Shown here piece by piece: positions 33,666 through 44,926 of a stretch of 64,000 nt of DNA. The DNA comes from Sesamum alatum. Lineage: Eukaryota > Streptophyta > Magnoliopsida > Lamiales > Pedaliaceae. Both the position numbers and the translations under genes were made by a program. How positions within the stretch are numbered: position 1 is the first letter of the stretch; each line of letters opens with the position of its first letter. A model generated the notes under the pieces. The model searched no databases. It was not told the origin of the DNA and saw only the letters and a program-made list of their open reading frames with translations. The stretch spans positions 2,666,001 to 2,730,000 of the forward strand of contig JACGWO010000012.1 in NCBI GenBank assembly GCA_034509735.1. Reading direction: 5' to 3'.

Positions 33666-35650
33666 TGTTAGAATAGGTGACCATGTAAGCCAATTTTGGC
33701 AGGAATATGTAACCTATGTCTAGACAATTTCAGGTGTTTGATAAATCATTAATGAATAAAGAAGTGAATTTCATTTGGCATCACTTTGTTTGTGTTCACT
33801 TATATTTGTTTTCCATATCTGTTCACTACGCAAACAAAGCCCACGGACTGAGAATCAATTTCGGGGACTGGGACTACGCTTGGAGGTAGGTCCATGGAAT
33901 CAGTCTTCCCGAATCAGTCCAGAAATCTCCAAGTCAAGGAATCCCGAAAATGGGTACCGGGATTCCATTTGAGACTTGCACTAAGCACCTGCTGTCGTGT
34001 TTCATCGACGGGTGACGAGGGTCGTCTAAGCAGTGTTAGTGGGTTAGCATGCTAGGACGCAGCTGACTGAGGTGACTCGCGGGAACCGTCTTACGGAGGA
34101 CCTTGAGTATGGTCAGCAAGGTATGACGTGTATTCCCGGTTCCAACGGTACAGGCCAAGTCCTTTGACTTGAGGAATTGCTCAGTTTACCTGTACGTTAG
34201 GGCTGTATCTTAGATATGGTGAGAGATTGTCAGAATTCTCTTTGGTAGTCATAAGCCATGTCTAGTACAGTTCTGGTGTGCAAAGTGACAGTAGTTTCCA
34301 AGAAAGGATCTGTCTCCTGCCAATAGGTATTGACAGTTGAGTCTCATGTATGCTCTGTGTCTTGTCCCTAAAATCTGTGGCCACAGTAACTGAACAGAAG
34401 GGAAGGATTCCCTTGCGGCGTTTAGTAAGGACAGACCGACACTTAGGTCCAAAATGGGTACCTGCATTATCCGTGCCCTAGACTCTAAGTGATGAGACCG
34501 AAGACAGAAGGACAAGTGTACTGTTAGAGCCTAAATGTTCATCCCTGAATATTTCACCTAGTCTCTAGTGCCATAGACCGTTGCTAGATGGCCACCCATG
34601 GTAACGGAAGGATTCTAGGAATCCGACCAAGTCTAGCTGAAAGGTGAACCTAAAGAGTCACACACTATCCACACACATTTAGATATTTAATTAGGAATTA
34701 AATATTGGAGTGAAGGAATGATTAAATTGGATTTAATCGGGTCCTTTATTTTTTTCTTGGAGAAATAATTCCTTCTATTAGATATAAGGAATTAAATTGA
34801 TAAATTAGATTTATCAAAGGGATTTATTTAATGGGCTTAAATAATATTTATATTTATTTTAGCCTCTTGGAAATATTTAAATAGGTTTTAAATATTCCGT
34901 TAAATTAAATTAAATCAACGGTGAGATGAATGGGAGAGATGGATGGCTAGGATTGTTTTGACTAGGTCAAAACACTACTTTGACTAGGACTTTGACTAGG
35001 TCAAAATCCTAGTCAAAATAGAGTTCTTGAAAGAGGAGTTTAAAGAGGATTAGACTCCTCTTCTATATAAACCCCTAGCATCCTACAAGTTGAAGGATGA
35101 TGAAACTCCAACACACACACTACAACACACACACACGGATTCTCTCTCCCTCTCTCTCGTCCGATTCTCTCTCCCTCTCCAAGAAATATTTTCTTGGTTC
35201 TTTTTGTTCTTGGAACATTAAGAACTTGATGAATCAATACCATTAATCAATAATGTGTTATTGATTCATCCACTCCAAAAACATAAACTTGTTCGTTGCT
35301 AGCACGACGTGCAAGATACGTGGGTGGATCGTGTGTCACGATTTAGAGGGTCTCAAAGACGAGATCTTGGTGCAAAACGGGGAACAACGCTTGTAGCCGT
35401 TGAAGACGAAAACGACAACGGGTAGGTCTTGTTTTAATTTTTCGTCCTCTCTTTAATTTCCAACCCTATGGCCTCCATGATTTATTTTGTGTTATTCGTT
35501 CATGAGATACACCGAACGCCCGGGAAATTTCAAAGGCACACCCTTTGAAACGTGTTTTAATTTAAAAGCATGTTTAAATTCGATATTTAATTTAATTATA
35601 CCGCGCTTCCGCATTCGCGCTTTTCCCGGGACGATCCACAATTTCTTTCA
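33666..35650 (+). mobile_element. Type I solo LTR in Elem-6 gag, TSD CATGA
   Basis: A complete LTR of 1985 bp, TGTTAGAATAGGTGACCATGTAAGCC to CAATTTCTTTCA, flanked by CATGA at 33661-33665 and 35651-35655. TATA box 35064-35071. U5 structure: outer CCCGGGAAA (35519-35527) with TTTCCCGGG (35622-35630); inner TTTCAAAGG (35528-35536) with CCTTTGAAA (35542-35550) and loop CACAC. It has a G-C to A-U compensated change relative to the other type I LTRs. Confidence 0.96.
35519..35630 (+). other. Predicted U5 RNA structure, compensated type I copy
   Basis: Two contiguous 9-bp perfect stems. The inner stem reads CAAAGG/CCTTTG where other type I LTRs read CAAGGG/CCCTTG, so both sides changed together. 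Confidence 0.6.
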
Positions 35651-35904
35651 CATGATGCAAACGAAGCAAAGTTTGAGCAAACATCATTATATCCTACTTG
35701 CCGGTGGTCATCCTTCAACTTTTGAACGCCAAGCGTTGCCTTAGTTGTCGACCCCTCTGGAAAGGGCTGAGGAACGTCCTCATCCAGTTATGTGAGTTAA
35801 GGTTCTGGAAATCTAAGACCATCTTAAGATTTCACAGTCAATTCGTGTAATTGGTTCCCTTTTAATAAGCCTCTTAGTGATGTATTCGGTGGATACTTAG
35901 ACAT
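35651..35904 (-). pseudogene. Elem-6 gag N-terminal part (minus strand)
   Basis: The start ATG is the complement of 35902-35904 (MSKYPPNTS..), the equivalent of MSKNPLT in other copies. The frame is soon lost. Remnants of the NLKMVLDFQNLNS-like and EERLTFKS-like blocks are visible up to the solo LTR. Confidence 0.72.
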
Positions 35905-37816
35905 TCACAAATATATAAAACAGAAAATAATAAGCAGAATGAAGTAATATTTTGGTTAAGTCTCGGTCTTTAGTCTTTAACCTCTCCCACTATTTCTGCG
36001 AAAACATGGTACTCTCAAACGCTGTTTTTGGAAAATCCTTTCCTAGTGGGCTCGGGATCCACAGCGATCTCCCCATACCCCGCTTTTACGATTCGCATGG
36101 GAAAAGAACCTGTGGGAGGTATTCCATACCATTCTCGTTCCACGAGATTCCCAAGATGATTGTCTCACCCTTTCACGTGATCCCGAGGACTCCAAGCGAA
36201 TCACGTTATTTGGGCGTTAAACCCGACCCATCAACCGATTCATAGACCCACTGCTACCTCCACGACTTGTGAGACAGGTAACAGCAGTCTACTCCTCGTT
36301 CATGACAAAGTGCAACTTCTTTTAAGCACGATAGTCGTGCCACGACTCGTGAGACCACGCTATCAACCTGAAAGATCTTCCTCACTTTGCCATGGATGGA
36401 AGGCTTGGAAAGACTCCCAGAGTCCTACTCCATTTATTAAGGGTCTATATTTAGCTTGGTCCAACCAAATGAGAATTTTGATAGAACGAGACCTCATCAC
36501 ATATTAAGTGTTTTGCATGCGTTATAGAAGAAATATTCTAAGCATAAATGTAACCATACATCAAGCATATAGAATAATCATAAGCATATAAAACACATCG
36601 CATGCGAAATAAAGCCTAGCACGCCCCTGTAGGATGATCACAAGCCCAAACCTATGCGACTCACTGAGCCCGCAGTGGATCTATGGTCAATCTAGTGGTA
36701 GGCCCTATGCTATTACAAGGTTTAATAACCCATTACATGCAATGGGCCTTGTAAGTCCTCTTTATCTTTTTGGGCTCTCCATCGTGGGCCTACACCGGGC
36801 TCCTTCTCCATGGATCCTCCGTGGGCCATCTGATGGCTACCTCCATGGGCCTCCAACACCTTGGACTTGTCTTCTCTTGCAGCTTTTATTTACAAAAATA
36901 AAACCTCACCCCTAATTCTACTCGCATTACATCATAAAATAAGAAACCCCAATTAAACATTTGGGGGGAGTACATTAGGAGGGAGAGAGAAAGCCTTATT
37001 ATTCCAAGGCAACTAGAAGAGAGACAGAGAGGAAATAAAGAGGCACACAGGCCACAACCCAACAAATGAATGTAAATAAACTATACATGCGGCCTAGGGG
37101 CTTTGTGATCATCCTTCGTCAATCAAATTAAAACAAATAGCACAAATACATATCTCGTGTAAAAAATGCTATTCAAATATCCATGGTTTCCCATACCATA
37201 AAATAAATGCAGAAATTACATGCAAAATAGTCACACCAAACATTGGATAATGGTGCAACCTATGCACTACGATTTTTGTTGGAAAATCCTTTTCCATAAT
37301 TAACAAGGCAATATTAATTCTAGGAAATATAAAAACTCAACCAAAATTAAAATTCCCCAAGTTAATTAATTCAGAAAAATTCCCAGAATTATACAGAAAA
37401 ATCATAATTTCTGAAAAAGCACGAAAACAACAAAAAAACCAAAAAATGGTCTAGCACGACTGGCTAGGCGCACAACCTGCACAGGACGGGCACCTGCGCA
37501 CGCACGGGCCCTCGCCCATGCGTAGAGTGCTGTCCTCTTATAGCTGCTACACAGCAGCACGCCCACACAGTCCAGTGCGCACGCCTGTGCGCACGGGCCC
37601 GCGCCCGCGCACGCAAGCGCACGCCTACTGCCTGTTGTGCGGCCTCCCTGCCGACCACCACCGTTTTTCATGTTTAAATGTTTTATTGCAATTAAATTTC
37701 TGAAACACAAAAACCTATAATTCAAGAATCTGCCCATATATTCAAGAATTCCAAAATCCAACGTTTGTGCAATATTAATACATGTTAAGATCTACTCATG
37801 CTCATGCCATAAAATA
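35905..37816 (-). other. Elem-6 untranslated leader (minus strand)
   Basis: The reverse complement aligns with the leaders of Elem-8 and Elem-7. It has the leader end AGAAATAGTGGGAGAGG and the palindromic boxes near 36264 and 36345. The segment matching 44000-44190 lies at about 36640-36900, and a GC-rich tract is at 37443-37650. The primer-binding site and 5' LTR are missing: the copy ends at a junction with Elem-5 sequence in opposite orientation around 37816-37842. Confidence 0.75.
37443..37650 (-). other. GC-rich leader tract of Elem-6
   Basis: CpG-rich tract with GCGCACGC and GGGCCCGCGCCCGCG motifs in an AT-rich surrounding, at the same leader position as in Elem-7 and Elem-8. Confidence 0.65.
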
Positions 37817-37969
37817 ACCATGATGTCCAACATCACAAAACGCGCACAGGCGCCCATGTCAGCACGCGCGGCCGGCACAGCCCGCGCGCTGTCCGCGCAC
37901 GCTGGGCGCGCTGGCCGGGCGCGCGCAGGCCCCTGCCTACACACGCGTTCGGCCGCGCGACCAGTGATT
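37817..37969 (+). other. Head-to-head junction with GC-rich remnant (Elem-6/Elem-5)
   Basis: It begins with CATGATGTCCAACATCAC (a leader motif) and holds a second GC-rich block at about 37842-37965 (CGCGCGGCCGGCACAGCCCG). It lies between a minus-strand leader on the left and a plus-strand leader on the right. Probably the remains of the Elem-5 leader GC tract joined to the truncated 5' end of Elem-6. The exact breakpoint is not resolvable by eye. Confidence 0.5.
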
Positions 37970-38265
37970 AGCTTGGAGTCCTCGGGATCATGTGAAGAGG
38001 TGAGGCAGAATATCTTGGGAATCTCATCGGTTGAGAATGGTATTGGATACCTCCCACGAGGCTTTTTCCATGTGAATCGTAAAAGCGGGGCATGAGAATT
38101 GCGCTTGTGGATCCTAAGCCCACTAGGAAATGGTTTCCCGAAACCCTATTTGAGAGTGATGGGCTTGCGTAGAAATAGTGGGAGGGGTTAATGACTAAAG
38201 GACCAAGTCTTAACTTGAACATAATATTGTTATAATCTACTTAATGTTTTTCTGTTTAACTGTTG
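37970..38265 (+). other. Elem-5 leader, gag-proximal part
   Basis: Matches the last 300 bp of the Elem-7 and Elem-8 leaders (TTGGAGTCCTCGGGATCATG, CTAAGCCCACTAGGAAATGG, AAATAGTGGGAGGGG). The upstream part with the palindromic boxes is deleted. Confidence 0.8.
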
Positions 38266-39706
38266 ATGTCTAAGAATCCACTAACCCTTATACTTGAGAC
38301 TAATAAGACCATGGAACGTATCGCCTGGCTGTGAAATCTTAAGATGGTCTTAGATTTCAAAGAACCAGACTTATATTCTAGGTAAGGTTTTTCCTCAGAC
38401 CTTACCGGAAGGGTCATCGCCCAAAGAACATTTGACGTTCAAGAAGAGGCTTGATGGCAACTAGAAGGTCTGCAGCATCATACTGGCATCCATTGATAAT
38501 GAGATGCAGAAGCACTATGATAGGCTGGAGGATGTTAGCTCGATGATGCTTCAATCGTAGCAAGTCTATGCGGTCCCAGGCCGGCATGTTAGATATGCTG
38601 CAATGAAGGCATTCTTTGGAGCAAAGATGATAGAAGGATCGTCGGTACAAGAGCATGGAGTGATGATGCTATCCCTTGTGGAAAAAGCTCAAAGACCTCC
38701 AAGCTAATCTCGAAAGAGAGGTGTACATCGACGTGATATTTCAGTCTCTTCTCCCCTCACTCGACCCATTTATAGTCAACTATAACATGAATGGGCTTGA
38801 GAAAGACCTTCACGAGTTGATAAAAATGTTGGTCCAGTACAAGGCAACGATTGAAAAATCTGCCGCCCACGGTACTAGTGAGGAGGCTTCGACCTCTGAA
38901 GCGAAAGGCAAGGGTGCCGGACGCAAGAAGAGGAAGAAGACTCAAACAACATCAGCCGCTGCCAGCACTTTGGGTGCTCCTATTACACCGTTGGGCTGGG
39001 GTAAAGGAAAGAGGAAAAGGGTTCCGTAGTCAGAGCTTCCGAATGATGTTTGCATTAACTGTGAGAAAAGGGACATTGGAAGAGAGAGTTTCCTAAAGCC
39101 CCTCTCCAATGAAGGTGACATTTGAATTGAGTATAACATGATCACTGTTCTGTTCTTTGGTATTGGATACCAGTCGTTCATAACTTGTGAATAGTTCACA
39201 GGTGATGATAAGGAATAGAAAGCTAAAACAGACGATCCTAAGGTCTAGCAATGGCGAAACTGTTGTTGCAAAGACTAAGGACTAGTTAGGCTTATTAGTG
39301 ATCATGTTAAGATTGTGTCTGCGGGAATTATGTAACCTAGCATGATCAAAATATGTTCCATTTATTGTTGGACAATTTTGGATACAATAATTTGATCAAT
39401 AAAATTACTTTTATTTGACAAAGAATGGCGATTCTTATATGCTAGGTTTGGTACATAAACACTTGACACTATCCCATAATTGGATTATGAGTACTCAAAA
39501 CAAATGACTAAAAATGGATATAATCAAGATGAACTTATGGATTTGGCATCCATGGCTAGTTCAGTTTCCTTTAGTTAAGGATGAGGAAGTGGAAAGATCC
39601 AAAGAGTCTAGCAATGGATGATTTGGATCTGCGAGCTTGCAAATCTTCTCTGAGGAGGAAAAGACTAAAGAGCCATTCTGTAAGACAAAGTGGACTTGCC
39701 GATAGT

Positions 39707-40058
39707 CTATTGGATTGGATCCAAAAGGACTTCTGTGGAATAATGAATACATAGGACCAGAAGAGGGTTCACAAGTCTAAAAACCTTTGGTAGGTTCGGG
39801 AATTAGACTTGGAGTGGTGAACCAAATTGGTCTCCTTTCGATTAGATCGAGAGGGTGTGTATTTAGTGGGAGCGCCAATACCCTATTGGATTGGATCCAA
39901 AAAGGATATCTGAAAGGTTACTGAATACACAAGACTAAAAGAGGATTCACAAGTCTAAGAACCTTTGGTAGGTTCGGGTTATTAGACTTGGAGTGGTGAA
40001 TCAAATTGGTTACCTTTTGATTAGATCGAGAGGATGTGTATTCAGTGGAAGTTCTCGA
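39707..40058 (+). repeat. 176-bp tandem duplication in Elem-5 integrase
   Basis: CTATTGGATTGGATCCAAAA starts at 39707 and again at 39883. Both units continue through GGATTCACAAGTCTAA-, CCTTTGGTAGGTTCGGG- and AGACTTGGAGTGGTGAA-type segments, with small differences. Confidence 0.8.
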
Positions 40059-40611
40059 ATATCCGAATGAGAATGGAATTCTCAATCAATGAAATTCTTC
40101 TTGAAGCGGTCATGGATGAATGGTCTCTGATAAGGGAGAAAACGAACCCTGTTGGACTTGGTTCGCTGGGTATTTCACTGAAGTTACCTTAGCCCATCTA
40201 GACATGGACTTGAAAGTTGCTAGGTTGAGAAACATGCACTTTCTTAAAGTCAGGATCTAGTTACCATATTGGATATGGTTTGGAAAACCTATATTCTACA
40301 AAGTTCTTTAGTATATGGGATGGTCCTGCATACGTCAAGGGACTAGTAGGAAGACAAGCTAGACCCGGTGTTTGATTTGTGCAGGTCTAGTGCAAAATAA
40401 ATGCAAACATCAGGTTATTTCCCACTAACTATATTCCAGTCCTCTCAGGGACGACCAGAATACCTTAGATACCTGATGAGTACAGGTTTCTGGGTCTGAC
40501 CGATCAACTGGAGCATGATCCAAACGACATATGGAGAAGCGATGTTGGACATCGGGATTGGATCAATGGCTTGGAACCGTGGGATCTATCTTGAAATTCA
40601 AACTGGGTTTG

Positions 40612-40787
40612 AGATTTCATGTAACTGGAATATTCGTTTTTGACGGAGTCATACGATATATGACTCGGTCAATAACGAGCATTGCTGTCAGTGGGAGTGT
40701 GGTAGTCTTCCAAGTGTTAAGTGTGTAACGTCTTATTCATTTGGAATGAAATTAAGATGTTAAGAAACACTAGAAACACGAGCATTG
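40612..40787 (+). repeat. Flank duplicated around Elem-8, left copy (176 bp)
   Basis: Aligns without gaps with 50509-50684; I count four substitutions. It ends exactly at the Elem-8 insertion point. Confidence 0.95.
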
Positions 40788-42777
40788 TGTAAGAATAGGT
40801 GACCATGTAAGCCAATTTTGGCGGGAATATGAAACCTATGTCTAGACAATTTCAGGTGTTTGATAAAAACATTTATGAATAAAGAAGTGAAGTTCATATG
40901 GCAACACTTTGTTTACGTTCACTTATATCTGCTATTACATATCTGTTCACTACGCAAACAAAGCCCACGGACTGAGAATCGATTTCGGGGACTGGGACTA
41001 CGCTTGGAGGTAGGTCTATGAAATCAGTCTTACCGAATCAGTCCGGAAATCTCCAAGTCAAGGAATCTCAAAAATGGGTACCGAGATTCCCCTTGAGACT
41101 TGCACTAAGCATCTGCTGTCGTATTTCATCGATGGGTGATGAAGGTCGTCTAAGCAGTGTTAGTGGGTTAGCATGCTAGGAAGCAGCTAACTGAGGTGAC
41201 TCGCGGGAACCGTCTTACGGAGGACCTTGAGTATGGTCTGCAAGGTATGACGCGTATTCCCGGTTCCAACGGTACAGGTCAAGTCCTTTGACTTGAGGAA
41301 CTGCTGAGTTTACTTGTACATTAGGTCTGTATCGTAGATATGGTGAGAGATTGCCAAAATACTCTTGAGTAGTCATAAGCCATGTCTAGTGCAGCTCTGG
41401 TGTACAGAGTGACAGTAGTTTCCAAGAAAGGATCTGTCTCCTGTCAAAAGGCATTGACAGTTGAGTCTCATGTATGCTCTGTGTCTTGTCCCTAAAATCT
41501 GTGGCCACAACTGAACAGAAGGGAAGGTTTCCCTTGCGGCGTTTAGTAAGGACAGACCGACACTTAGGTCCAAAATGAGTACCTGCATTTTCCATGCCCT
41601 AGACCCTAAGTGATGAGACCGAAGACAGAAGGACAAGTGTACTGTTAGAGCCTAAATGTTCATCCTCGGATATTTCACTTAGTCTCTAGTGCCATGGACC
41701 GTTGCTAGATGGCCACCCATGGTAATGGACGGATTCTAGGAATCCGACCAAGTCTAGCTGAAAGGTGAACCTAAAGAGTCGCACACTATCCACACACACT
41801 TAGTATTTAATTTGGAATTAAATATTAGAGTAAAGGAATGATTAAATTGGATTTAATCAGGTCCTATATTTTCTTGGAAAATTAATTCCTTCTATTTGAT
41901 AAAGGGAATTAAATTAATAAATTGGATTTATTAAGGGAATTAATTTAATGGGCCTAGAATAAATATTAATATTTATTTATTATATTTATTTGGCTTCTTG
42001 GAATATTTAATAAGATTTAAATATTCCATTAAATTAAATTAATGGTTGTGATTTAATGGGAGAGATCAAAGGCTAGGATTGAATTTGACAAGGTCAAATT
42101 CTTTTTTGACTAGGACTTTGACTAGGTCAAAATCCTAGTCAAATTAAGCTTCTAAAGAGCTGGAGTTTAAAGAGGACTAAACTCCTCCTCTATATAAACC
42201 CCTAGCCTCCTACACATTAGAGGATGATGATTCTTGAAATTCCAACACACACACAACACACTCCCTCTCTCGTTTCTCTCCCTCTCGTCCGCCCTCTCTC
42301 TCTCCAAGAAAAACATCTTTTCTTTTTCTCTTATTCTTGGAACATTAGAACATTGATGAATCAATACCGTTAATTCATAACATGTTGTTGATTCATCCAC
42401 TCCAATAAATTATACTTGCTCATTGCTAGCACGACTTCAAGATACGTGGGTGGATCGTGTGTCATGATTTGGAGGGTCTCAAGAACGAGATCTTGGTGCA
42501 AAACGGGGAACAACGCGTGTAGCCGTTGAAGACGAAAACGACAATGGGTAGGTCTCGTTTTAATATTTTCGTCTCTTTTAATTTTCAACCCTATGGCCTC
42601 CATGATTATTTGTATGTTATTTATTCATGAGATACACCGAACACTCGGGAAATTCAAGGGCACACCCCTTGAAACGTGTTCTTTAATTTAAAAGCATGTT
42701 TTAAATTCCGTATTTTATTTTATACCACGCTTCCGCATTCGCGCAATTTTCCCGGGACGATCCATGCATCCTTTTCA
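40788..42777 (+). mobile_element. 5' LTR of Elem-8, type I
   Basis: It starts TGTAAGAATAGGTGACC (one substitution in the terminus) and ends CATCCTTTTCA, followed by G and a primer-binding site. Length about 1.99 kb. TATA box 42191-42198; W-box cluster 42084-42144; U5 hairpin TTCAAGGG (42653-42660), loop CACAC, CCCTTGAA (42666-42673). In the first 330 bp I count about 10 differences from the 3' LTR at 48987. The left flank CATTG is the target site. Confidence 0.95.
42191..42198 (+). promoter_or_regulatory. TATA box of Elem-8 5' LTR
   Basis: TATATAAA in the context CTCCTCTATATAAACCCC, about 50 bp downstream of a cluster of TTTGAC(T/C) cores. It is the probable start region of the Elem-8 transcript. 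Confidence 0.7.
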
Positions 42778-42778
42778 G

Positions 42779-42791
42779 TGGTATCAGAGCC
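42779..42791 (+). promoter_or_regulatory. Primer-binding site of Elem-8
   Basis: TGGTATCAGAGCC, one base after the LTR end, complementary to initiator tRNA-Met. Same sequence as in Elem-7. Confidence 0.92.
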
Positions 42792-44926
42792 CGGTTCGGT
42801 GTATAGGCCTAGGGTTTATGTGCGTTTTAAGCATGAAACGTGATCTTGGCATGTTTTTAATTAAATCTTGATTTTCTTAATTTTAAAGCATGTCGTTTTA
42901 TTGCTTTCAATTCGTGTGAATTTCTGAAAATTGATATCTTCTGTTTTTCTTGGGAAACGGGGATGAAAAAATTAAACGAAAAACGAGAAACACCGCAACC
43001 GGCCAGCCGGGAGGGCTGGCCGCGCGCAGTCATGCACTGCCGGCAGGGCAGACGCTCGCAGGCAAGGGAAGCCTGCGCGCGCCCGCCCAGCCGGTCGCGT
43101 AGTGGCTGCGTGCAGGTGCACACGCAGGGCCGCGCCTCCAGGCGCGCGCGCACGCAGACGAGGGTGTCTGCGCGAGCGCGCGCACGGCTGCGGGGCGGAG
43201 AGTCGCGCGCGGACGGACACTAGGCAGCTCCTCCAGGCGCGCGCGAGGCACGGGAGCCTGCGCGCGCGACGGCCTGCCGGAACACCAGGCCGCGCAGCAT
43301 GCTGCCGGCCAGGCAGTGCCTGCGCTGCGCGCAGGTGCGGCAGGCTGAGCCTGCTGCCCTGCCTGCCGGCGGCGGCGGCCAGTGCTGCAGCTAGGGTTTT
43401 GAACCCTAGTATTGTTTTCTTTTTTCTTTTTTAATTTATTTTCAGTTTTAATTTTGAATTAATTCTGAAAAATTCATTTTTTTGGGTTCAATTTTGCCTA
43501 ATTTCCTAAAGACATTATTTTAGGAGTAAAATATATTGGATTTGGAATCCCGGGGTTATTTTACTTGAAATAATGAGGAAAGGTTTTCCTAAAACGAGAA
43601 AATATTGTTACCAATATTTATGTTTTATTTTTCACACGTTACGCACATGTTCATTTATTTCTTATCTTGAATGATTATGATTGGAAATCATGAATTGTTG
43701 GTATATTGTAATTATGTGATTAGATCATGTGATTATGTGTGTTGGATGGAAATGGATGATCACGAGCCCTTGACCGAATGTATGGTTTAATTTTCTGTTG
43801 GGCCTGTGTGCCTCTTTTACTGCTTTCTCCTTCTCTCTTTCTAGTTGCCTTGGAATAATAAGGCATTCTACCTCCCTCCTTATGTACTCCCCCCGGGTTT
43901 TCGCTGGGGTTTCTATTTTTTAATATGTAATGAGAGTAGACTAGGAGTGAGGAATCTATTTTTGTAATTGGTGGAGAAGAAGGAAGGACCACATGGAGAG
44001 CCCAGACGGGAGGTCCCTTAGAGTTTTCCATGAAGTGAAGAAAGAGAAAAGAGACCAAGGCCCATCAGCATGATGATTGAGTTGCTATTAATGTAATAGT
44101 ATAGGACCAACCCTAGATTAACCATAGATCCACTGCGGGATCAGTGGGTCGCTTAGGATTCGGGCTCGTGATCATCCAACAGGGGAGTGCTAGGCTTTAA
44201 TTTTGCATGTGGTTATTATGATGGATGAATGGGTTTTTTATTTATCATATAACTGCTATGGATGATTTAATTTACGCATTATGGATGAATGTGTGAATGT
44301 TTATTTATTATGAGATCTCGGTCATTTACTACTCTCACATTGGTTGGACCAATGTTGAAATATTAGACCCTAAACAAAATGGACATGAACTCTAGGAGTT
44401 TGTCCATGCCTTCCAATCCATGGCATAGTGAGGAAGCTGTTTTAGGTCAATAGCGTGGTCTCACGAGTCGTGGCACGTTATTGTACTTAAAAGAAGCTGC
44501 ATTATGTCATGAACGAAAAATGGACTGCTGTTACCTGTCTCACGAGTCGTGGGGGTACCAGTGGGTCTGTGGCTCGGTCGATTGGGTTGGGTCTAACGCC
44601 CAATTAGCATGATTCGCTTGGAGTCCTCGGGATCATATGAAAGGGTGAGGCAATAATCTTGGGAATCTCGTGGAATAAGAATGGTATGGAATACCTCCCA
44701 CAGGATCTTTTCCATGCGAATCGTAAAAGTGGGTATGGGAAAAATCATTGTGGATCCTAAGCCCACTAGGAAAGAATTTTCCGAAAATCACGTTTGAGAG
44801 TACCGTGTTTTCGTATAAATAGTGGGAGGATTAAATGACTAAAGATCAAGCATTTAATTATTTTATCAAACCACCGTCTTTTATTTTCTGCTGATCGCGC
44901 GCTGTTTTCTAAATATAGATTTAAAA
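42792..44926 (+). other. Untranslated leader of Elem-8
   Basis: A 2.1-kb leader with a long GC-rich tract (43010-43395). AT-rich DNA with no conserved frame follows, then two TCTCACGAGTCGTGG boxes (44459, 44538) and a gag-proximal end CGTATAAATAGTGGGAGG. The latter contains a TATAAATA-like motif about 110 bp upstream of gag in all copies. The many overlapping ORFs in the GC tract are compositional artefacts. Confidence 0.8.
43010..43395 (+). other. GC-rich, CpG-dense leader tract of Elem-8
   Basis: Nearly 400 bp of GCGCGC-, GCCGGC- and CTGCCGGC-rich sequence. It is longer than, and different from, the tracts in Elem-6 and Elem-7 at the same leader position. Confidence 0.75.

Larger units (their letters stand above)
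38266..40787 (+). pseudogene. Elem-5 gag-pol, 5' part (highly degenerate)
   Basis: The start is ATGTCTAAGAATCCACTAAC at 38266. Stops and indels appear within 70 bp. The longest surviving frame (38676-39029) covers the gag core (YIDVIFQSLLPSLDPFIVNYN, ELIKMLVQYKAT) and basic region. The zinc knuckle near 39050 reads CINCEKRDIGRES-like. Protease, integrase and the start of the RT linker (near 40440-40560, LDQWLG, DDQNTLDT-like) are only traceable in pieces. Within integrase a 176-bp tandem duplication begins at 39707. The sequence is cut at CATTG (40783-40787) by Elem-8 and continues at 50685. Confidence 0.8.

Noticed and set aside
33666..35650. Possible CRISPR-like or defence system in regularly spaced repeats.
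   Set aside because: Repeats are full LTRs with 5-bp target duplications in eukaryotic retrotransposon context; no direct-repeat/spacer array exists anywhere in the window.
42963..43434. Overlapping Arg/Ala-rich ORFs on both strands of the GC-rich leader tracts (also 24009-24321 and 37402-37703).
   Set aside because: GC-rich DNA has few stop codons; the predicted proteins are low complexity and not conserved between elements.
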